Under the pieces are notes generated by a model. The model saw nothing but the letters and a program-made list of their open reading frames with translations. It searched no databases and was not told the origin of the DNA. From Hamadaea tsunoensis DSM 44101 (GTDB lineage Bacteria; Actinomycetota; Actinomycetes; Mycobacteriales; Micromonosporaceae): 64,000 nt of DNA. The stretch spans positions 1 through 64,000 of the forward strand of contig NZ_AUAX01000005.1 of the NCBI RefSeq assembly GCF_000428945.1, given 5' to 3'. The translations under genes were made by a program, and so were the position numbers. Of this stretch, positions 33,099 through 44,712 are shown in pieces; position 1 is the stretch's first letter, and each line of letters begins with the position of its first letter.

Positions 33099-33872
33099 AT
33101 GATCACTCGTTGCCTGGTGACCCTCGCGGCCCTGCTCGGCTTCGCCCTCGCCCCGGACGGGGCGAGGGCGGCGCCACCCCCGCCGGGCCCCTTCTCCACG
33201 CGCGTCTTCGCCACCCGGGAGGGGCTCACCGGCGAGACCACCGCCAACGGGCACGTCATCGACGGCCAGGACCTGTTCGCCGCCCTGCCCTCGCGGCTCG
33301 GGCTGGCCGCGGCGAGCCAGGGCGGCCACACCGTCCAGGTGTGCACGGCGGCCCGCTGCGTCTTCGTGCCGGTCTGGGACGTCGGGCCGTGGAACATTCA
33401 CGATGATTACTGGAATGCCGCCCGGCAGATGTTCGCCGACCTGCCCCGCGGACGGCCGGCCGCCGAAGCCGCGTACATCGACGGGTACAACCGGGGCAGG
33501 GACGAGTTCGGGCGTACGGTGGCCAACCCGGCCGGGATCGACCTCGCCGACCGCGCGTTCTGGGACGGGCTGGGACTGACCACCAACAGCTGGGTCACGG
33601 TGACCTTCCTGTGGACGGGCGCCGGACCGCGCGGCACGGTCGCCACCGACGGCAGCCCGCTACTCGTCCGCGACGCCCCCACGACCAGGGGCCGCATCGT
33701 CGGCCTCGCCGCCGCCTCCGCCCAGCTCCCGATCTCCTGCCAGGTGACCGGTGAACAAGTCAGCGGCAACGCGCGATCGACGAACCTCTGGAGCCGCGTT
33801 GCGCCAGGCATGTACGTCTCGCATGCCTTCGTCGCCACCGCGTCAAGCTTCTCGGCACCCCAGTGCCTTTGA
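33099..33872 (+). CDS. Secreted protein with C-terminal SH3-like domain
   Basis: The 257-residue protein has a signal peptide (MITRCLVTLAALLGFALAP, cleaved near ARAA). The mid-section, VFATREGLTGETTANGHVID to CVFVPVWDVGPWNI, resembles double-psi beta-barrel proteins of the RlpA/endolysin-associated kind, with paired cysteines in VCTAARCVF. The last 70 residues fit a bacterial SH3 domain (SPLLVRDAPTTRGRIVGLA, ending WSRVAPGMYVSHAFV), which in secreted proteins often binds cell wall. It may be a cell-wall-binding or peptidoglycan-acting protein; no catalytic residues are assigned. It ends before repeat array 3. Confidence 0.82.
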   Translation: MITRCLVTLAALLGFALAPDGARAAPPPPGPFSTRVFATREGLTGETTANGHVIDGQDLFAALPSRLGLAAASQGGHTVQVCTAARCVFVPVWDVGPWNIHDDYWNAARQMFADLPRGRPAAEAAYIDGYNRGRDEFGRTVANPAGIDLADRAFWDGLGLTTNSWVTVTFLWTGAGPRGTVATDGSPLLVRDAPTTRGRIVGLAAASAQLPISCQVTGEQVSGNARSTNLWSRVAPGMYVSHAFVATASSFSAPQCL

Positions 33873-33896
33873 TCCTTAAGATCCTTATGCGCATTG

Positions 33897-34315
33897 TGTC
33901 CCGGGTTCGTCGACCTCACTTCCGGACGCGGACGCGGACGCGGGCGCGGATCGCTTGATCGTTTACGGCTTACGTGTGGTTTACCGCTCGCCCGCATGAT
34001 CGTTTACGCCTCTTGTGCGCAGAGGGCACTGATTCGCGCTCAAAAACCGTAAATGATCATGCGGTTGGCGCCCGTTTTTACACGTGAGCCGTAAATGATC
34101 ATTCCCTCGGCAGTCCGGCGGCGGCCATATCGAACAGTCGCGACAAAGACCCGGGCCGGCGAGCGGCTGGAAAGGGTTGGAGTGAAACCGTGACCGGGCC
34201 GCGGTGAAGGATGCTTCGCCCCACTGTGCTGGCAGTGGAGGACCCGCCCGGGTTTGGCGGGGCCGGAGCGGTCTCCCGCGCGAGGAGCGGAGGTGAGATC
34301 GACGGACCCGGGACA
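33897..34315. repeat. Mosaic intergenic repeat array 3 with inverted ends
   Basis: This fills the 465-base gap between the convergent SH3-protein and TetR genes. It starts TGTCCCGGGTTCGTCGACCT (33897) and ends with the inverse form GAGATCGACGGACCCGGGACA (ends 34315), giving imperfect inverted ends of about 25-30 bases. In between are several GATCGTTTACG/CGTAAATGATC units (33958-34102), CGAACAGTCGCGACAAAG, and the long G/C-rich module seen in inverted form in array 1. No gene is supported. Confidence 0.78.
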
Positions 34316-34337
34316 TAGACCTTTATTTTGATCTTGG

Positions 34338-35003
34338 TCAGCGGATGAGCTTGAGAATCCCCAACCCCTGCGTGATGACCGGGCGGAAGAGCTTGAGCCG
34401 CGACAGCCCGACGATGTTCTCCAGGTAGGGTGCGCCCTTCGCGATGATCTTCCGGGTACGCGTCTGGCCGGGGGTCTCGTCGTGCACCCAGTAGACGACG
34501 ACGCCCAGCTGCAGCAGCCAGAGCAGTTCGGGCAGCTCGGAGCGCAGGCCGTCGTCCATTTTCGTCGGCGTGTTCGCGACCAGGCGGGTGAACAGGTCGA
34601 GCGAGATCTCCCGGGACTCCGCCGACTCCTCGCCGAACGGGCTCACCGGCGACCGGGGCACCGCCGCGAGGCCGATGAACCGTCCGGCGAACTCGTGGTA
34701 CGGCCCCCACACCGTCAGCCCCGCGTCCAGTACGCCGATCAGCTGCTCGGCGAAGCCGCCCCCGGCGTCGAGGACCGCTTCGGCCGCGGCGGCGTGCTCG
34801 CGTACCAGTTGGAGGTAGAACTCTCGGAGCAGGGCTTCCTTGCTCGCGAAGTGGTAGTACGTGTTGCCGACCGAGACGCCGGCCGCCGAGGCGATCGCGC
34901 GCATGGTCGTCTTCTCGTAGCCGAGTTCGCCGAACAGGCGGATCGCGGTCTCCACGATCTGGCGGCGGGTCTGCTCGCCGCGCCCCTGCTCGGTCATTCG
35001 CAC
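34338..35003 (-). CDS. TetR-family transcriptional regulator
   Basis: The 221-residue repressor-type regulator has a TetR DNA-binding domain at residues about 11-57 (RRQIVETAIRLFGELGYEKT, MRAIASAAGVSVGNTYYHF, SKEALLREFY) and a helical ligand domain after it. It begins 56 bases from the divergent paaN gene and probably regulates it, perhaps responding to an aromatic acid CoA thioester as other PaaR proteins do. That ligand is inferred from the neighbour. No clear palindrome longer than six bases was seen in the short intergenic gap. Confidence 0.9.
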   Translation of the reverse strand: MRMTEQGRGEQTRRQIVETAIRLFGELGYEKTTMRAIASAAGVSVGNTYYHFASKEALLREFYLQLVREHAAAAEAVLDAGGGFAEQLIGVLDAGLTVWGPYHEFAGRFIGLAAVPRSPVSPFGEESAESREISLDLFTRLVANTPTKMDDGLRSELPELLWLLQLGVVVYWVHDETPGQTRTRKIIAKGAPYLENIVGLSRLKLFRPVITQGLGILKLIR

Positions 35004-35059
35004 AACGTTAGTAGTCCTTGCTCGGAGTCCGTGGGGGCAGGGTGCGGCATGATGAGGGC

Positions 35060-36685
35060 ATGTCTTTCTTCACGACCCATGAAGAGCTGCTGCACCAGGC
35101 GCTGAAGGCGATCGCCGAGCGGACGTACTGGTCGGCGTACCCGGAGTCGCCCAGCCCCAAGGTCTGGGGTGAGGCAGCCGCGCCCGCCGGCAAGGCGGCC
35201 TTCGAGGCTCTCCTCGGGAACGATTTCCCCCTTCCGGCAACGGGTGCGACCGTGGCGCCCGAGCAGTCGCCGTTCGGCATCGAGCTGAACGTCCGCTACC
35301 CCCGGGCCGACCCGGACACCCTGGTCGCCACCGCTGCCGCCGCCCTGCCCGGCTGGCGCGACGCCGGGGTCGACACGCGTACGGGGGTGGGCCTGGAGAT
35401 CCTCGACCGGCTCAAGGCCCGCGTCTTCGAGCTGGCCAACGCCGTGCACGCGACCACCGGCCAGCCCTTCGTCATGGCGTTCCAGGCCGGCGGCCCGCAC
35501 GCGCTCGACCGCGCTCTGGAGGCCATCGCGTACGCGTACGCCGAGATGACCCGCCAGGTGCCCGCGGCGACGTGGGACAAGAAGGGCGAGGTCTTCAGCA
35601 AGAAGTTCACGGTCGTGCCGCGCGGCGTGGCCCTGGTGATCGGCTGCAACACGTTCCCGACCTGGAACTCGTGGCCGGGCCTGTTCGCGTCGCTGGTCAC
35701 CGGCAACCCGGTGATCGTCAAGCCGCACCCGCGCGCCGTGCTGCCGCTGGCCATCACCGTGCAGGTGGCCCGCGAGGTGCTGGCCGACGCCGGCCTGAAC
35801 CCGGACGTGGTGCAGCTCGCGGTCGACACCGCCGACGCGCCGATCGCCTCCGACCTCGCGGTACGCCCCGAGGTGAAGATCATCGACTTCACCGGCTCGA
35901 CGGCGTACGGGCGGTGGCTGGAGGACAACGCCCGACAGGCGCAGGTGTACACGGAGAAGGCCGGCGTGAACACGGTCATCATCGACTCGGTGGCCGACTT
36001 CGCCGGGATGTGCCGGAACCTGGGCTTCTCGCTGACCCTCTACAGCGGACAGATGTGCACGACTCCGCAGAACCTGCTCATCCCGGCCGGCGGCATCGAG
36101 ACCGACACCGGGCACAAGCCGTTCGAGGAGGTCGTCGGCGGGATCGCGGGCGCGGTCGCCGCGCTGACGGCCGACCCCGCCAAGGCGGTCGAGCTGACCG
36201 GCGCCATCGTGAACCCCGGCGTGCTGGACCGGATCGACGGCGCGCGGTCGCTCGGCGAGGTCGTCCTCGACAGCAACACCCTGGCCCACCCGACCTACCC
36301 CGGTGCCGTCGTGCGTACGCCGATGATCGTGGAAGCGAAGCACGGGTACCAGCAAGAATGCTTCGGGCCGGTGGCGTTCGCCATCGCCACCGAGTCCACG
36401 GACGACTCCATCGCGATCTTCCGGAAGGTTGTCGGCGAGCACGGCGCCATCACGGCGGCCGTCTACTCCACCTCCGAGGACGTGCTGGCGGCCGTCGAGG
36501 AAGCGGCGCTGGAGGTCGGCGTACATCTGTCGGAGAACCTGTTCGGCAACGTCTTCGTGAACCAGTCGGCGGCCTTCTCCGACTTCCACGCCAGCGGCGC
36601 GAACCCGGCCGCGAACGCGTCGCTCACCGACGGCGCGTACGTGGCGGGGCGGTTCCGGATCGTCCAGTCCCGCCGCCCGGCCTGA
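35060..36685 (+). CDS. paaN: Phenylacetate degradation protein PaaN (aldehyde dehydrogenase)
   Basis: The 541-residue protein is an aldehyde-dehydrogenase-superfamily member of the PaaN type, placed in aerobic phenylacetyl-CoA ring degradation. Features include FTVVPRGVALVIGCNTFPTW, IVKPHPRAVLPLA, FTGSTAYGRWLEDNA, a glutamate region in YTEKAGVNTVII and the catalytic cysteine in YSGQMCTTPQN. The N-terminal 100 residues (HEELLHQALKAIAERTYWSA) are characteristic of PaaN and not of general aldehyde dehydrogenases. ATG 35060 was chosen because MSFFTTHEELLHQAL is the usual start. The ring-epoxidase paaABCDE genes are not in the window, so here it may act alone with a distant cluster or have another role. 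Confidence 0.9.
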   Translation: MSFFTTHEELLHQALKAIAERTYWSAYPESPSPKVWGEAAAPAGKAAFEALLGNDFPLPATGATVAPEQSPFGIELNVRYPRADPDTLVATAAAALPGWRDAGVDTRTGVGLEILDRLKARVFELANAVHATTGQPFVMAFQAGGPHALDRALEAIAYAYAEMTRQVPAATWDKKGEVFSKKFTVVPRGVALVIGCNTFPTWNSWPGLFASLVTGNPVIVKPHPRAVLPLAITVQVAREVLADAGLNPDVVQLAVDTADAPIASDLAVRPEVKIIDFTGSTAYGRWLEDNARQAQVYTEKAGVNTVIIDSVADFAGMCRNLGFSLTLYSGQMCTTPQNLLIPAGGIETDTGHKPFEEVVGGIAGAVAALTADPAKAVELTGAIVNPGVLDRIDGARSLGEVVLDSNTLAHPTYPGAVVRTPMIVEAKHGYQQECFGPVAFAIATESTDDSIAIFRKVVGEHGAITAAVYSTSEDVLAAVEEAALEVGVHLSENLFGNVFVNQSAAFSDFHASGANPAANASLTDGAYVAGRFRIVQSRRPA

Positions 36686-36709
36686 TCGTCACCGTCGGCG
36701 CCGCCGGTT

Positions 36710-37594
36710 CTACGGAGCCGGCGACGCCGACGCCGTCGTGCCGAAGAGCTGGGTCGCCACCTGGCGGCACGCCTTCTCGCCATAGCCGACGCCCAGGTTC
36801 TGCGGGTAGCGCAGCAGCACGCTCATCACCCAGCGCGGCGCGACCGCCAGGCAGGCCATGTGCCACTGCCGATCCTCGGGCCGCAGGAACCAGCCGTTCT
36901 TGATCGCGATCTGCGTACGCTGTGCGGCCGGGAACGCCAGCCGGGGGCCGAAGTCGCCCTCACCGCGTACCTGGCGCATCTGGGTCAGCAGCCACGGCGT
37001 CCACTGCGGCCCGGCGGCGACGCCCGTCGCGATGCACTGGCCGAGGCGCACGACGTCGCGGGCGGAGACGATCGTCGGGCTCCAGCGGTTCTCCTTGTAG
37101 TTGGGAGCGCTCTCGGTGAGGTGGCAGACCGAGACCATCCGCTCGATCGTCGAGATCCCGCCGTTGAGCCCGAAGACCCGCGTCGCCACGTCGTTGTCAC
37201 TGTCGACGATCATGCGGCGCAGGTCGGCCAGCATCGCCTGGTCCGGCCGCGGATTCGTGTGCGTCAGGTAGTCCGAGGCCAGCCACACCTTCACCATCGA
37301 CATCGTGTCGCTGGTCGCGGTCAGGTTCCTCGAGCCGACGATCGCGCCGGTACGCCGGTCCAGCATCGCCCACGAGAAGAAGCCCGGCACGGAGACGCGT
37401 ACGCGGGAAGGATCCGCGAGCGGCGCGAACGAGGCGGCCGGCGACGGCGAGGTGGAGTCCATCGCCGCGGCCGACGGAGGATCGGCGGGCCGCACCGAGT
37501 CGTGCAGAGCGAGCAGCGCCGCCCCGCCCAGCAGACCGAGAGTGCATAACAAAACTGAGACCTGCGCTTCGACGCGGCGCCATCTGATGGTCAC
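36710..37594 (-). CDS. Exported serine hydrolase, class A beta-lactamase-like
   Basis: The 294-residue protein has an N-terminal membrane/signal segment (VSVLLCTLGLLGGAALLAL, about residues 10-30) and a penicillin-interacting fold. The SxxK motif is in TMSMVKVWLASDYL, an SDN-like triad in IVDSDNDVATR, and KNG (AIKNGWFL) stands where class A enzymes have KTG or KSG. That replacement and the long linker argue against assuming beta-lactam hydrolysis; a peptidase or cell-wall role is equally possible. GTG 37594 was chosen as it precedes the membrane segment; the ORF extends further upstream into the cold-shock leader region, rejected. It is convergent with paaN, 24 bases away. Confidence 0.84.
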   Translation of the reverse strand: MTIRWRRVEAQVSVLLCTLGLLGGAALLALHDSVRPADPPSAAAMDSTSPSPAASFAPLADPSRVRVSVPGFFSWAMLDRRTGAIVGSRNLTATSDTMSMVKVWLASDYLTHTNPRPDQAMLADLRRMIVDSDNDVATRVFGLNGGISTIERMVSVCHLTESAPNYKENRWSPTIVSARDVVRLGQCIATGVAAGPQWTPWLLTQMRQVRGEGDFGPRLAFPAAQRTQIAIKNGWFLRPEDRQWHMACLAVAPRWVMSVLLRYPQNLGVGYGEKACRQVATQLFGTTASASPAP

Positions 37595-37752
37595 GCACCG
37601 CACAACCTGCGCCGGGAGCGAGGGGTGACGCCCGGCGGTCGGCAACCCGACTTTAGTGGTCCGTTCACGCCCGTCACCTGTCCGAATTCGGGTAGTGCGT
37701 GAGCGGCGACCCTCGTGTAGCGTGCGGATCTGGCTGATGACATCGCTTGACC

Positions 37753-37786
37753 CCCGCCGGATCGTCGATGTCACTGCTCCGGCGGG
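37753..37786 (+). promoter_or_regulatory. Hairpin in the cold-shock gene leader
   Basis: CCCGCCGGA (37753-37761) pairs with TCCGGCGGG (37778-37786). It lies in the 249-base region before the cold-shock gene, 57 bases upstream of its GTG. Cold-shock mRNAs commonly have long structured leaders; a role here is inferred. Confidence 0.45.
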
Positions 37787-37843
37787 CGAGTGCCAGCCGG
37801 GGGCCTGAACGGCCCAGCACCATCGAAGTGAGGAAGTGTCACA

Positions 37844-38047
37844 GTGGCACAGGGCACGGTCAAGTGGTTCAACAGCGAGAAGGGCTACGGCTTCATCGCC
37901 GTCGACGGGGGACAGGACGTCTTCGTCCACTTCTCGGCGATCGAGATGGACGGCTACAAGGCGCTCGATGACGGTCAGCGCGTCGAGTTCGAAATCGCGC
38001 AGGGCCAGAAGGGCCCTCAGGCGGAGAAGGTTCGCATCATCGCCTGA
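37844..38047 (+). CDS. Cold-shock protein, CspA family
   Basis: The 67-residue protein is a single OB-fold cold-shock domain that binds single-stranded RNA or DNA. The RNA-binding motifs are KGYGFI (RNP1) and VFVHF (RNP2), preceded by the standard [16 protein letters not shown] opening. It starts with GTG 37844 with GAGGAAG upstream. A long leader with a hairpin precedes it and a terminator follows at 38067-38105, so it is a single-gene unit. It probably works as an RNA chaperone, constitutive or cold-induced. Confidence 0.96.
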   Translation: MAQGTVKWFNSEKGYGFIAVDGGQDVFVHFSAIEMDGYKALDDGQRVEFEIAQGQKGPQAEKVRIIA

Positions 38048-38066
38048 GCGAGGCATCACCATGCGC

Positions 38067-38105
38067 GGCGCCGGCCCCTGTCACCCAGGGAAGCCGGCGC
38101 CTTTC
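38067..38105 (+). terminator. Rho-independent terminator after the cold-shock gene
   Basis: GGCGCCGGC (38067-38075) pairs with GCCGGCGCC (38093-38101). An inner CCTG/CAGG extension lies between, and TTTCC follows. It closes the single-gene cold-shock transcript. Confidence 0.8.
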
Positions 38106-38274
38106 CGTTGTCTCCCATAGGTTTTCGGCCGTCCGGCCGGGCCGGGTCGCACCGGTTCCGGCCAGAGCGGGTCCTCCTTTCGGGCGTTGCCGCGGTTGCG
38201 GACCCTCCGCACAATGAGCGCGCCGCCCGGTACGCGGAGCGGCCGTCGCCGACGGAGAACACGGGGAGTACACA

Positions 38275-41305
<3,031 letters not shown>

Positions 41306-41332
41306 GCCTCGCGCTTAGGGTTCGCTTCACGA

Positions 41333-41362
41333 GCGGCCGGAGCCTTCGGGCTCCGGCCGCTT
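41333..41362 (+). terminator. Rho-independent terminator after groEL
   Basis: GCGGCCGGAGCC (41333-41344) and GGCTCCGGCCGC (41349-41360) form a perfect 12-bp stem capped by a stable TTCG tetraloop, followed by TTCTTC. Confidence 0.9.
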
Positions 41363-41393
41363 CTTCGTGCGCCCGCCCGCTACGGTGAAAGGC

Positions 41394-41657
41394 GTGATCT
41401 ACGTCGACCAGCCCCGTTGGCCCGCGCACGGCCGCGTCTGGGCACACCTGGTCAGCGACGTCTCCTTCGCCGAACTCCACGCCTTCGCCGAGCTGATCGG
41501 CGCTCCCCGCCGCGGCTTCGACCGCGACCACTACGACATTCCTTCGGTACGCGTACCGTGGGCGATCTGGTTGGGGGCGCGACCGGTCAGCTCGCGGGAG
41601 ATCGCGGCAAGGCTGCGCGCGGCCGGACTTCGGCGCCCCAAGCACCTCACTCGGTGA
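41394..41657 (+). CDS. DUF4031 protein
   Basis: The 87-residue cytosolic protein fits DUF4031: IYVDQPRWPAHGRVWAHLVS, FAELHAFAELIGAPRRGFDR, HYDIPSVR and the C-terminal ARLRAAGLRRPK. The family is small and uncharacterised. It starts at GTG 41394, soon after the groEL terminator, and its end overlaps the convergent HD-domain gene by 11 bases. No function can be assigned. Confidence 0.86.
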   Translation: MIYVDQPRWPAHGRVWAHLVSDVSFAELHAFAELIGAPRRGFDRDHYDIPSVRVPWAIWLGARPVSSREIAARLRAAGLRRPKHLTR

Positions 41658-42264
41658 GCTGTTCGAGTTCCCGGTGGAGGTTGGTACGCGCCGGCTCCTC
41701 CCAGCGTTCGCGCAGCTCCGGGATGCGGTAGAGCGACGGTAAGCCGAGCAGCCCCCGCAGTACCCGGGCCCGGCCGGCCCGGAAGAGCTCGTCGGGCACG
41801 TGGGCGTACTCGGCGCGGATCTGGGTTGTGTATTCCACATAGGACGGCCAGGGGCGGGCCAGCACCGCCAGGTCGGCGTCGGCGAGCAGGCTGCCGTTGC
41901 GGTCGTCGGGGTCGACCGCGTGGCCGGCGGTCAGGCGTACCAGCCGGGCGACTTCGGCGATCCCCGCGACCGGTACGCCGCATCGGCTCAGATGCCGGGC
42001 CGCCAGGATCGCGCTGGCCTGCTCGTTCGCGTCCGCGTACGCCGTCGGGTCGTAGATCGCGTCGTGGAACCAGAGGGCGAGGCGGACGAGATCGGGGCTC
42101 TGCACGTACGCGGAGAAGTGATCGGTGATCTCCAGAACGGCGCGCAGGTGGGCGACGGTGTGATAGTGGCGCTGGGGCTCCGACCAGCGGGCGAGCAGTT
42201 CGGCCTCGACCCAGGCGGGTGCCCTGCCCCCGGTACGCGCGACGGCGTCGGCGAAGCTGGTCAC
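41647..42264 (-). CDS. HD-domain metal-dependent phosphohydrolase-like protein
   Basis: The 205-residue cytosolic protein has a histidine pair RHYHTVAHL near residue 35 and the HD motif in LALWFHDAIYDP near residue 70, followed by NEQASAILAARHL and LADADLAVL, where the acidic residue completes a metal site. It matches the predicted metal-dependent HD hydrolase family that contains nucleotide or phosphate-ester hydrolases. The GTG at 42264 or ATG at 42294 could be the start; the first gives VTSFADAVARTGG. It diverges from cutC with barely 30 bases between starts. The substrate is unknown. Confidence 0.86.
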   Translation of the reverse strand: MTSFADAVARTGGRAPAWVEAELLARWSEPQRHYHTVAHLRAVLEITDHFSAYVQSPDLVRLALWFHDAIYDPTAYADANEQASAILAARHLSRCGVPVAGIAEVARLVRLTAGHAVDPDDRNGSLLADADLAVLARPWPSYVEYTTQIRAEYAHVPDELFRAGRARVLRGLLGLPSLYRIPELRERWEEPARTNLHRELEQLTE

Positions 42265-42297
42265 GGGCCCAGCGTAGGCCCATGCGATGATCATGGT

Positions 42298-42945
42298 GTG
42301 TTGCTCGAGGTCATCGCGCTCAGCCCGGCGGATGCGGAAGCCGCGCAGGCGGGCGGCGCGGACCGGGTGGAGCTGTGCGCCGGGATGTCCGCGGACGGGC
42401 TGAGTCCCTCGGCCGCTGTCGCGGCTGCCGTCGTCGTCGCCACCGACCTGCCCGTACGCGTCATGCTCCGCTCCGAACCCAGCTTCCGGTGGACTCCCGA
42501 CCTGCCAGGTCTGGCCGACGATCTGCTGGCCACCGGGGTCGACGGCCTGGTGGCGGGGTTCCTCGACGACGCGGGAGAAGTGGATCTCGTTGCGGCCGAA
42601 CGGCTGGCGGGAGTCCGGTGGACCTTTCACCGAGCGGTGGATCACGCGGCCGATCCGGAAGCGGCGTGGTCGATCGCGACGCGCCTGCCCGGCGTCGACG
42701 CGATCCTCACCGCCGGATCGCCGGCAGGGGTGTCCACTGGGCTGTCCGCCCTGGTCAACCGGCCGTCGCCGGACCGCATGCTGGTCGGAGGGGGCCTCCA
42801 GCCGTCGCACCTCCCGGTCCTGCGGGCGGCGGGCGTGACATCGGTCCACATCGGACGCTCCGCGCGACTGGGTGGATCGTGGACCGAGCCGGTCTCGCCG
42901 ACCCTCGTCGCCCACTGGAAATCCCTCATCACCACTGCGTACTGA
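42298..42945 (+). CDS. cutC: CutC-family protein
   Basis: The 215-residue TIM-barrel-like protein shows the CutC core: LLEVIALSPADAEAAQAGGADRVE begins the first strand, GLSPS follows, then VRVMLRS, TFHRAVDHAADP and ILTAGSPAGV. Later come MLVGGGLQPSHL and SVHIGRSARL. CutC was linked to copper homeostasis in Escherichia coli, but its chemical role is still unclear. It starts at GTG 42298 with the HD gene diverging. The gap after it holds repeat array 5. Confidence 0.88.
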   Translation: MLLEVIALSPADAEAAQAGGADRVELCAGMSADGLSPSAAVAAAVVVATDLPVRVMLRSEPSFRWTPDLPGLADDLLATGVDGLVAGFLDDAGEVDLVAAERLAGVRWTFHRAVDHAADPEAAWSIATRLPGVDAILTAGSPAGVSTGLSALVNRPSPDRMLVGGGLQPSHLPVLRAAGVTSVHIGRSARLGGSWTEPVSPTLVAHWKSLITTAY

Positions 42946-43012
42946 TCAATGATCGCCCGATATGGGGGCCGGCCGGGTCGGTGATCGCCGGCGGGTGGGA
43001 GTAGTTTCGGGC

Positions 43013-43225
43013 CTGTTCCCTCGATCATTTGCGGCTGGGATGTAGGAAGGGGCCGATTTTCTACATCTGGAGCGCTTTGGATCTTGGGTGATGGCTGGAT
43101 TTTTACATCTCAGCCGCTGTGGATCACGCCCAAGCCGCTCCGTCGCCGCCCGTCGTCCGTGATGTGAGAAGGATCTTCCGGCAGGTGGACCCCAGCCGCC
43201 GCGTTCTTGATCGTTTACGGCGAAC
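43013..43225. repeat. Intergenic repeat array 5
   Basis: The 305-base convergent gap between cutC and the sugar transporter has no gene. It has the dyad type also seen in array 1: CCTCGATCATTTGCGGCTGG and GATGTAGGAA, then TCTACATC and ACATCTCAGCCGCTGTGG. GGATCTTGGGTGATGG lies near 43080 and a lone CTTGATCGTTTACGG at 43207-43221. It lacks the TGTCCCGGG ends of arrays 1-3. Confidence 0.65.
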
Positions 43226-43250
43226 GGGAGCCGCGAGCAAGAGCCAGGGA

Positions 43251-44654
43251 TTACATGGATTCCAGGGTTCTGCCCTTGGTCTCGCGGACCGCCTTGAGGA
43301 CGAAGACGAACGCCAGCGCCGCGAACACCGTGTACACCAGGTACGCCAGGCCCAGGCCGAGGTCCGAGAGCGCCGGGAAGGTCGACGAGATGACCCAGTT
43401 CGCGAGCCATTGCGCCGCCGCCGCGACCGCCAGGGCCGTGACGCGGATCTTGTTGTTGAACATCTCGCCGAGCAGGACCCAGACGACCGGACCCCAGCTG
43501 ACGCCGAAGGCGACCACGTAGAGGTTGGCCGCGACCAGGGCGACCTTGCTCCAGACCGGGCCGAGGGTCACGTCGTCGCCGCTGCCGGTGGCGGTGCTGA
43601 ACGCGAGCGCCATCGTGCCCAGGGTCAGGGCCATGCCGGCCGCGCCGATGAGCAGCAGCGGCTTGCGGCCGACCTTGTCGACGAGGGCGATCGCGACCAG
43701 GGTGACGACGACGTTCGTGATGCTGGTGATCACGGAGATGAGGAACGAGTCGTCCTCGGTGAAGCCGACGGCCTGCCAGAGCGTCGTGGAGTAGTAGAAG
43801 ATCACGTTGATGCCGACGAACTGCTGGAACACCGAGAGCAGGATGCCGACCCAGACGATCGGGAGCAGCCCGAAGCGCGGCCCCTTGAGGTCGGACAGTT
43901 CCACCTTCTCCTTGACGCCGCGCAGGCTGTCCTGGATCTCGCGGATGTGCCGGCCGGTGTCGCCGCCGACGATCCGGTCGAGCACCTTGCGCGCCTCGTC
44001 GACCCGGCCGCGGCGGATCAGGTAGCGGGGGGACTCCGGGATCATGAGCGCGAAGACCAGGTAGACGAGCGCCGGGATGGTCTCGACGGCGAACATCCAG
44101 CGCCAGGCGTCGCCGCCCCAGGCGACCGGGTTGCTCGCGCCGCCGGCGTGCTGGGCGATGGCGTAGTTGATGATCTGGGACGCGAAGATGCCGGTCACGA
44201 TCGCGAGCTGCTGCAGCGAGCCGAGGCGGCCGCGGATCTCGGCGGGCGCGATCTCGGCGATGTACGCCGGCGCGATGACGCTCGCCGCGCCGACGGCCAG
44301 GCCGCCGAGGACGCGCCAGGCGGTGAGGTCGATCGGCCCGACCGCGACCGCCGAGCCGATCGACCCGATGGCGAAGACGATCGCCGCGATGATCATGACG
44401 CGGAGGCGGCCGTAGCGATCGGCCAGCGGGCCGGCGTACCAGGCGCCGACGGCGCAGCCGAGCAGGGCCGAGGAGACGACGAACCCGAGTACGCCGGAAC
44501 TCAGGTTGAAGTCGCTCTTCAGGGCGTCGACCGTGCCGTTGATGACGGCCGTGTCGTAGCCGAACAGGAACCCGCCCAGCGCCGCGGCCGCAGCGACGAG
44601 AAGCACCTGGCCTCGGTGGGCGACCTGCGTCGACGCGCTGGTGGGTTGTGTCAT
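43251..44654 (-). CDS. MFS sugar transporter, sugar-porter family
   Basis: The 467-residue protein has 12 membrane helices and strong sugar-porter signatures: GGFLFGYDTAVINGT (helix 1), LADRYGRLRVM, PAYIAEIAPAEIRGRLGSL, PESPRYLIRRGRVDEAR, the QQFVGINVIFYYS segment in helix 7, and GEMFNNKIR plus ETKGRTLESM at the C-terminus. Such proteins bring in glucose, xylose, arabinose or other monosaccharides by proton symport. ATG 44654 (MTQPTSASTQV) was used instead of 44684. No sugar-metabolic gene adjoins it, so the substrate is open. It faces cutC across array 5. Confidence 0.92.
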   Translation of the reverse strand: MTQPTSASTQVAHRGQVLLVAAAAALGGFLFGYDTAVINGTVDALKSDFNLSSGVLGFVVSSALLGCAVGAWYAGPLADRYGRLRVMIIAAIVFAIGSIGSAVAVGPIDLTAWRVLGGLAVGAASVIAPAYIAEIAPAEIRGRLGSLQQLAIVTGIFASQIINYAIAQHAGGASNPVAWGGDAWRWMFAVETIPALVYLVFALMIPESPRYLIRRGRVDEARKVLDRIVGGDTGRHIREIQDSLRGVKEKVELSDLKGPRFGLLPIVWVGILLSVFQQFVGINVIFYYSTTLWQAVGFTEDDSFLISVITSITNVVVTLVAIALVDKVGRKPLLLIGAAGMALTLGTMALAFSTATGSGDDVTLGPVWSKVALVAANLYVVAFGVSWGPVVWVLLGEMFNNKIRVTALAVAAAAQWLANWVISSTFPALSDLGLGLAYLVYTVFAALAFVFVLKAVRETKGRTLESM

Positions 44655-44712
44655 TCCATCATCGTGCCCGAGGTGAATGGGCAAGATGTCCGCTTTCGCG
44701 GTTTTAACGTGT

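Noticed and set aside
36710..37594. Antibiotic-resistance beta-lactamase call
   Set aside because: The KTG motif is replaced by KNG and there is no supporting context, so only the general hydrolase fold is claimed.
37595..38062. N-terminal extension of the serine hydrolase through the cold-shock gene
   Set aside because: It would be antisense to a highly conserved cold-shock coding sequence, and the membrane segment already follows GTG 37594.
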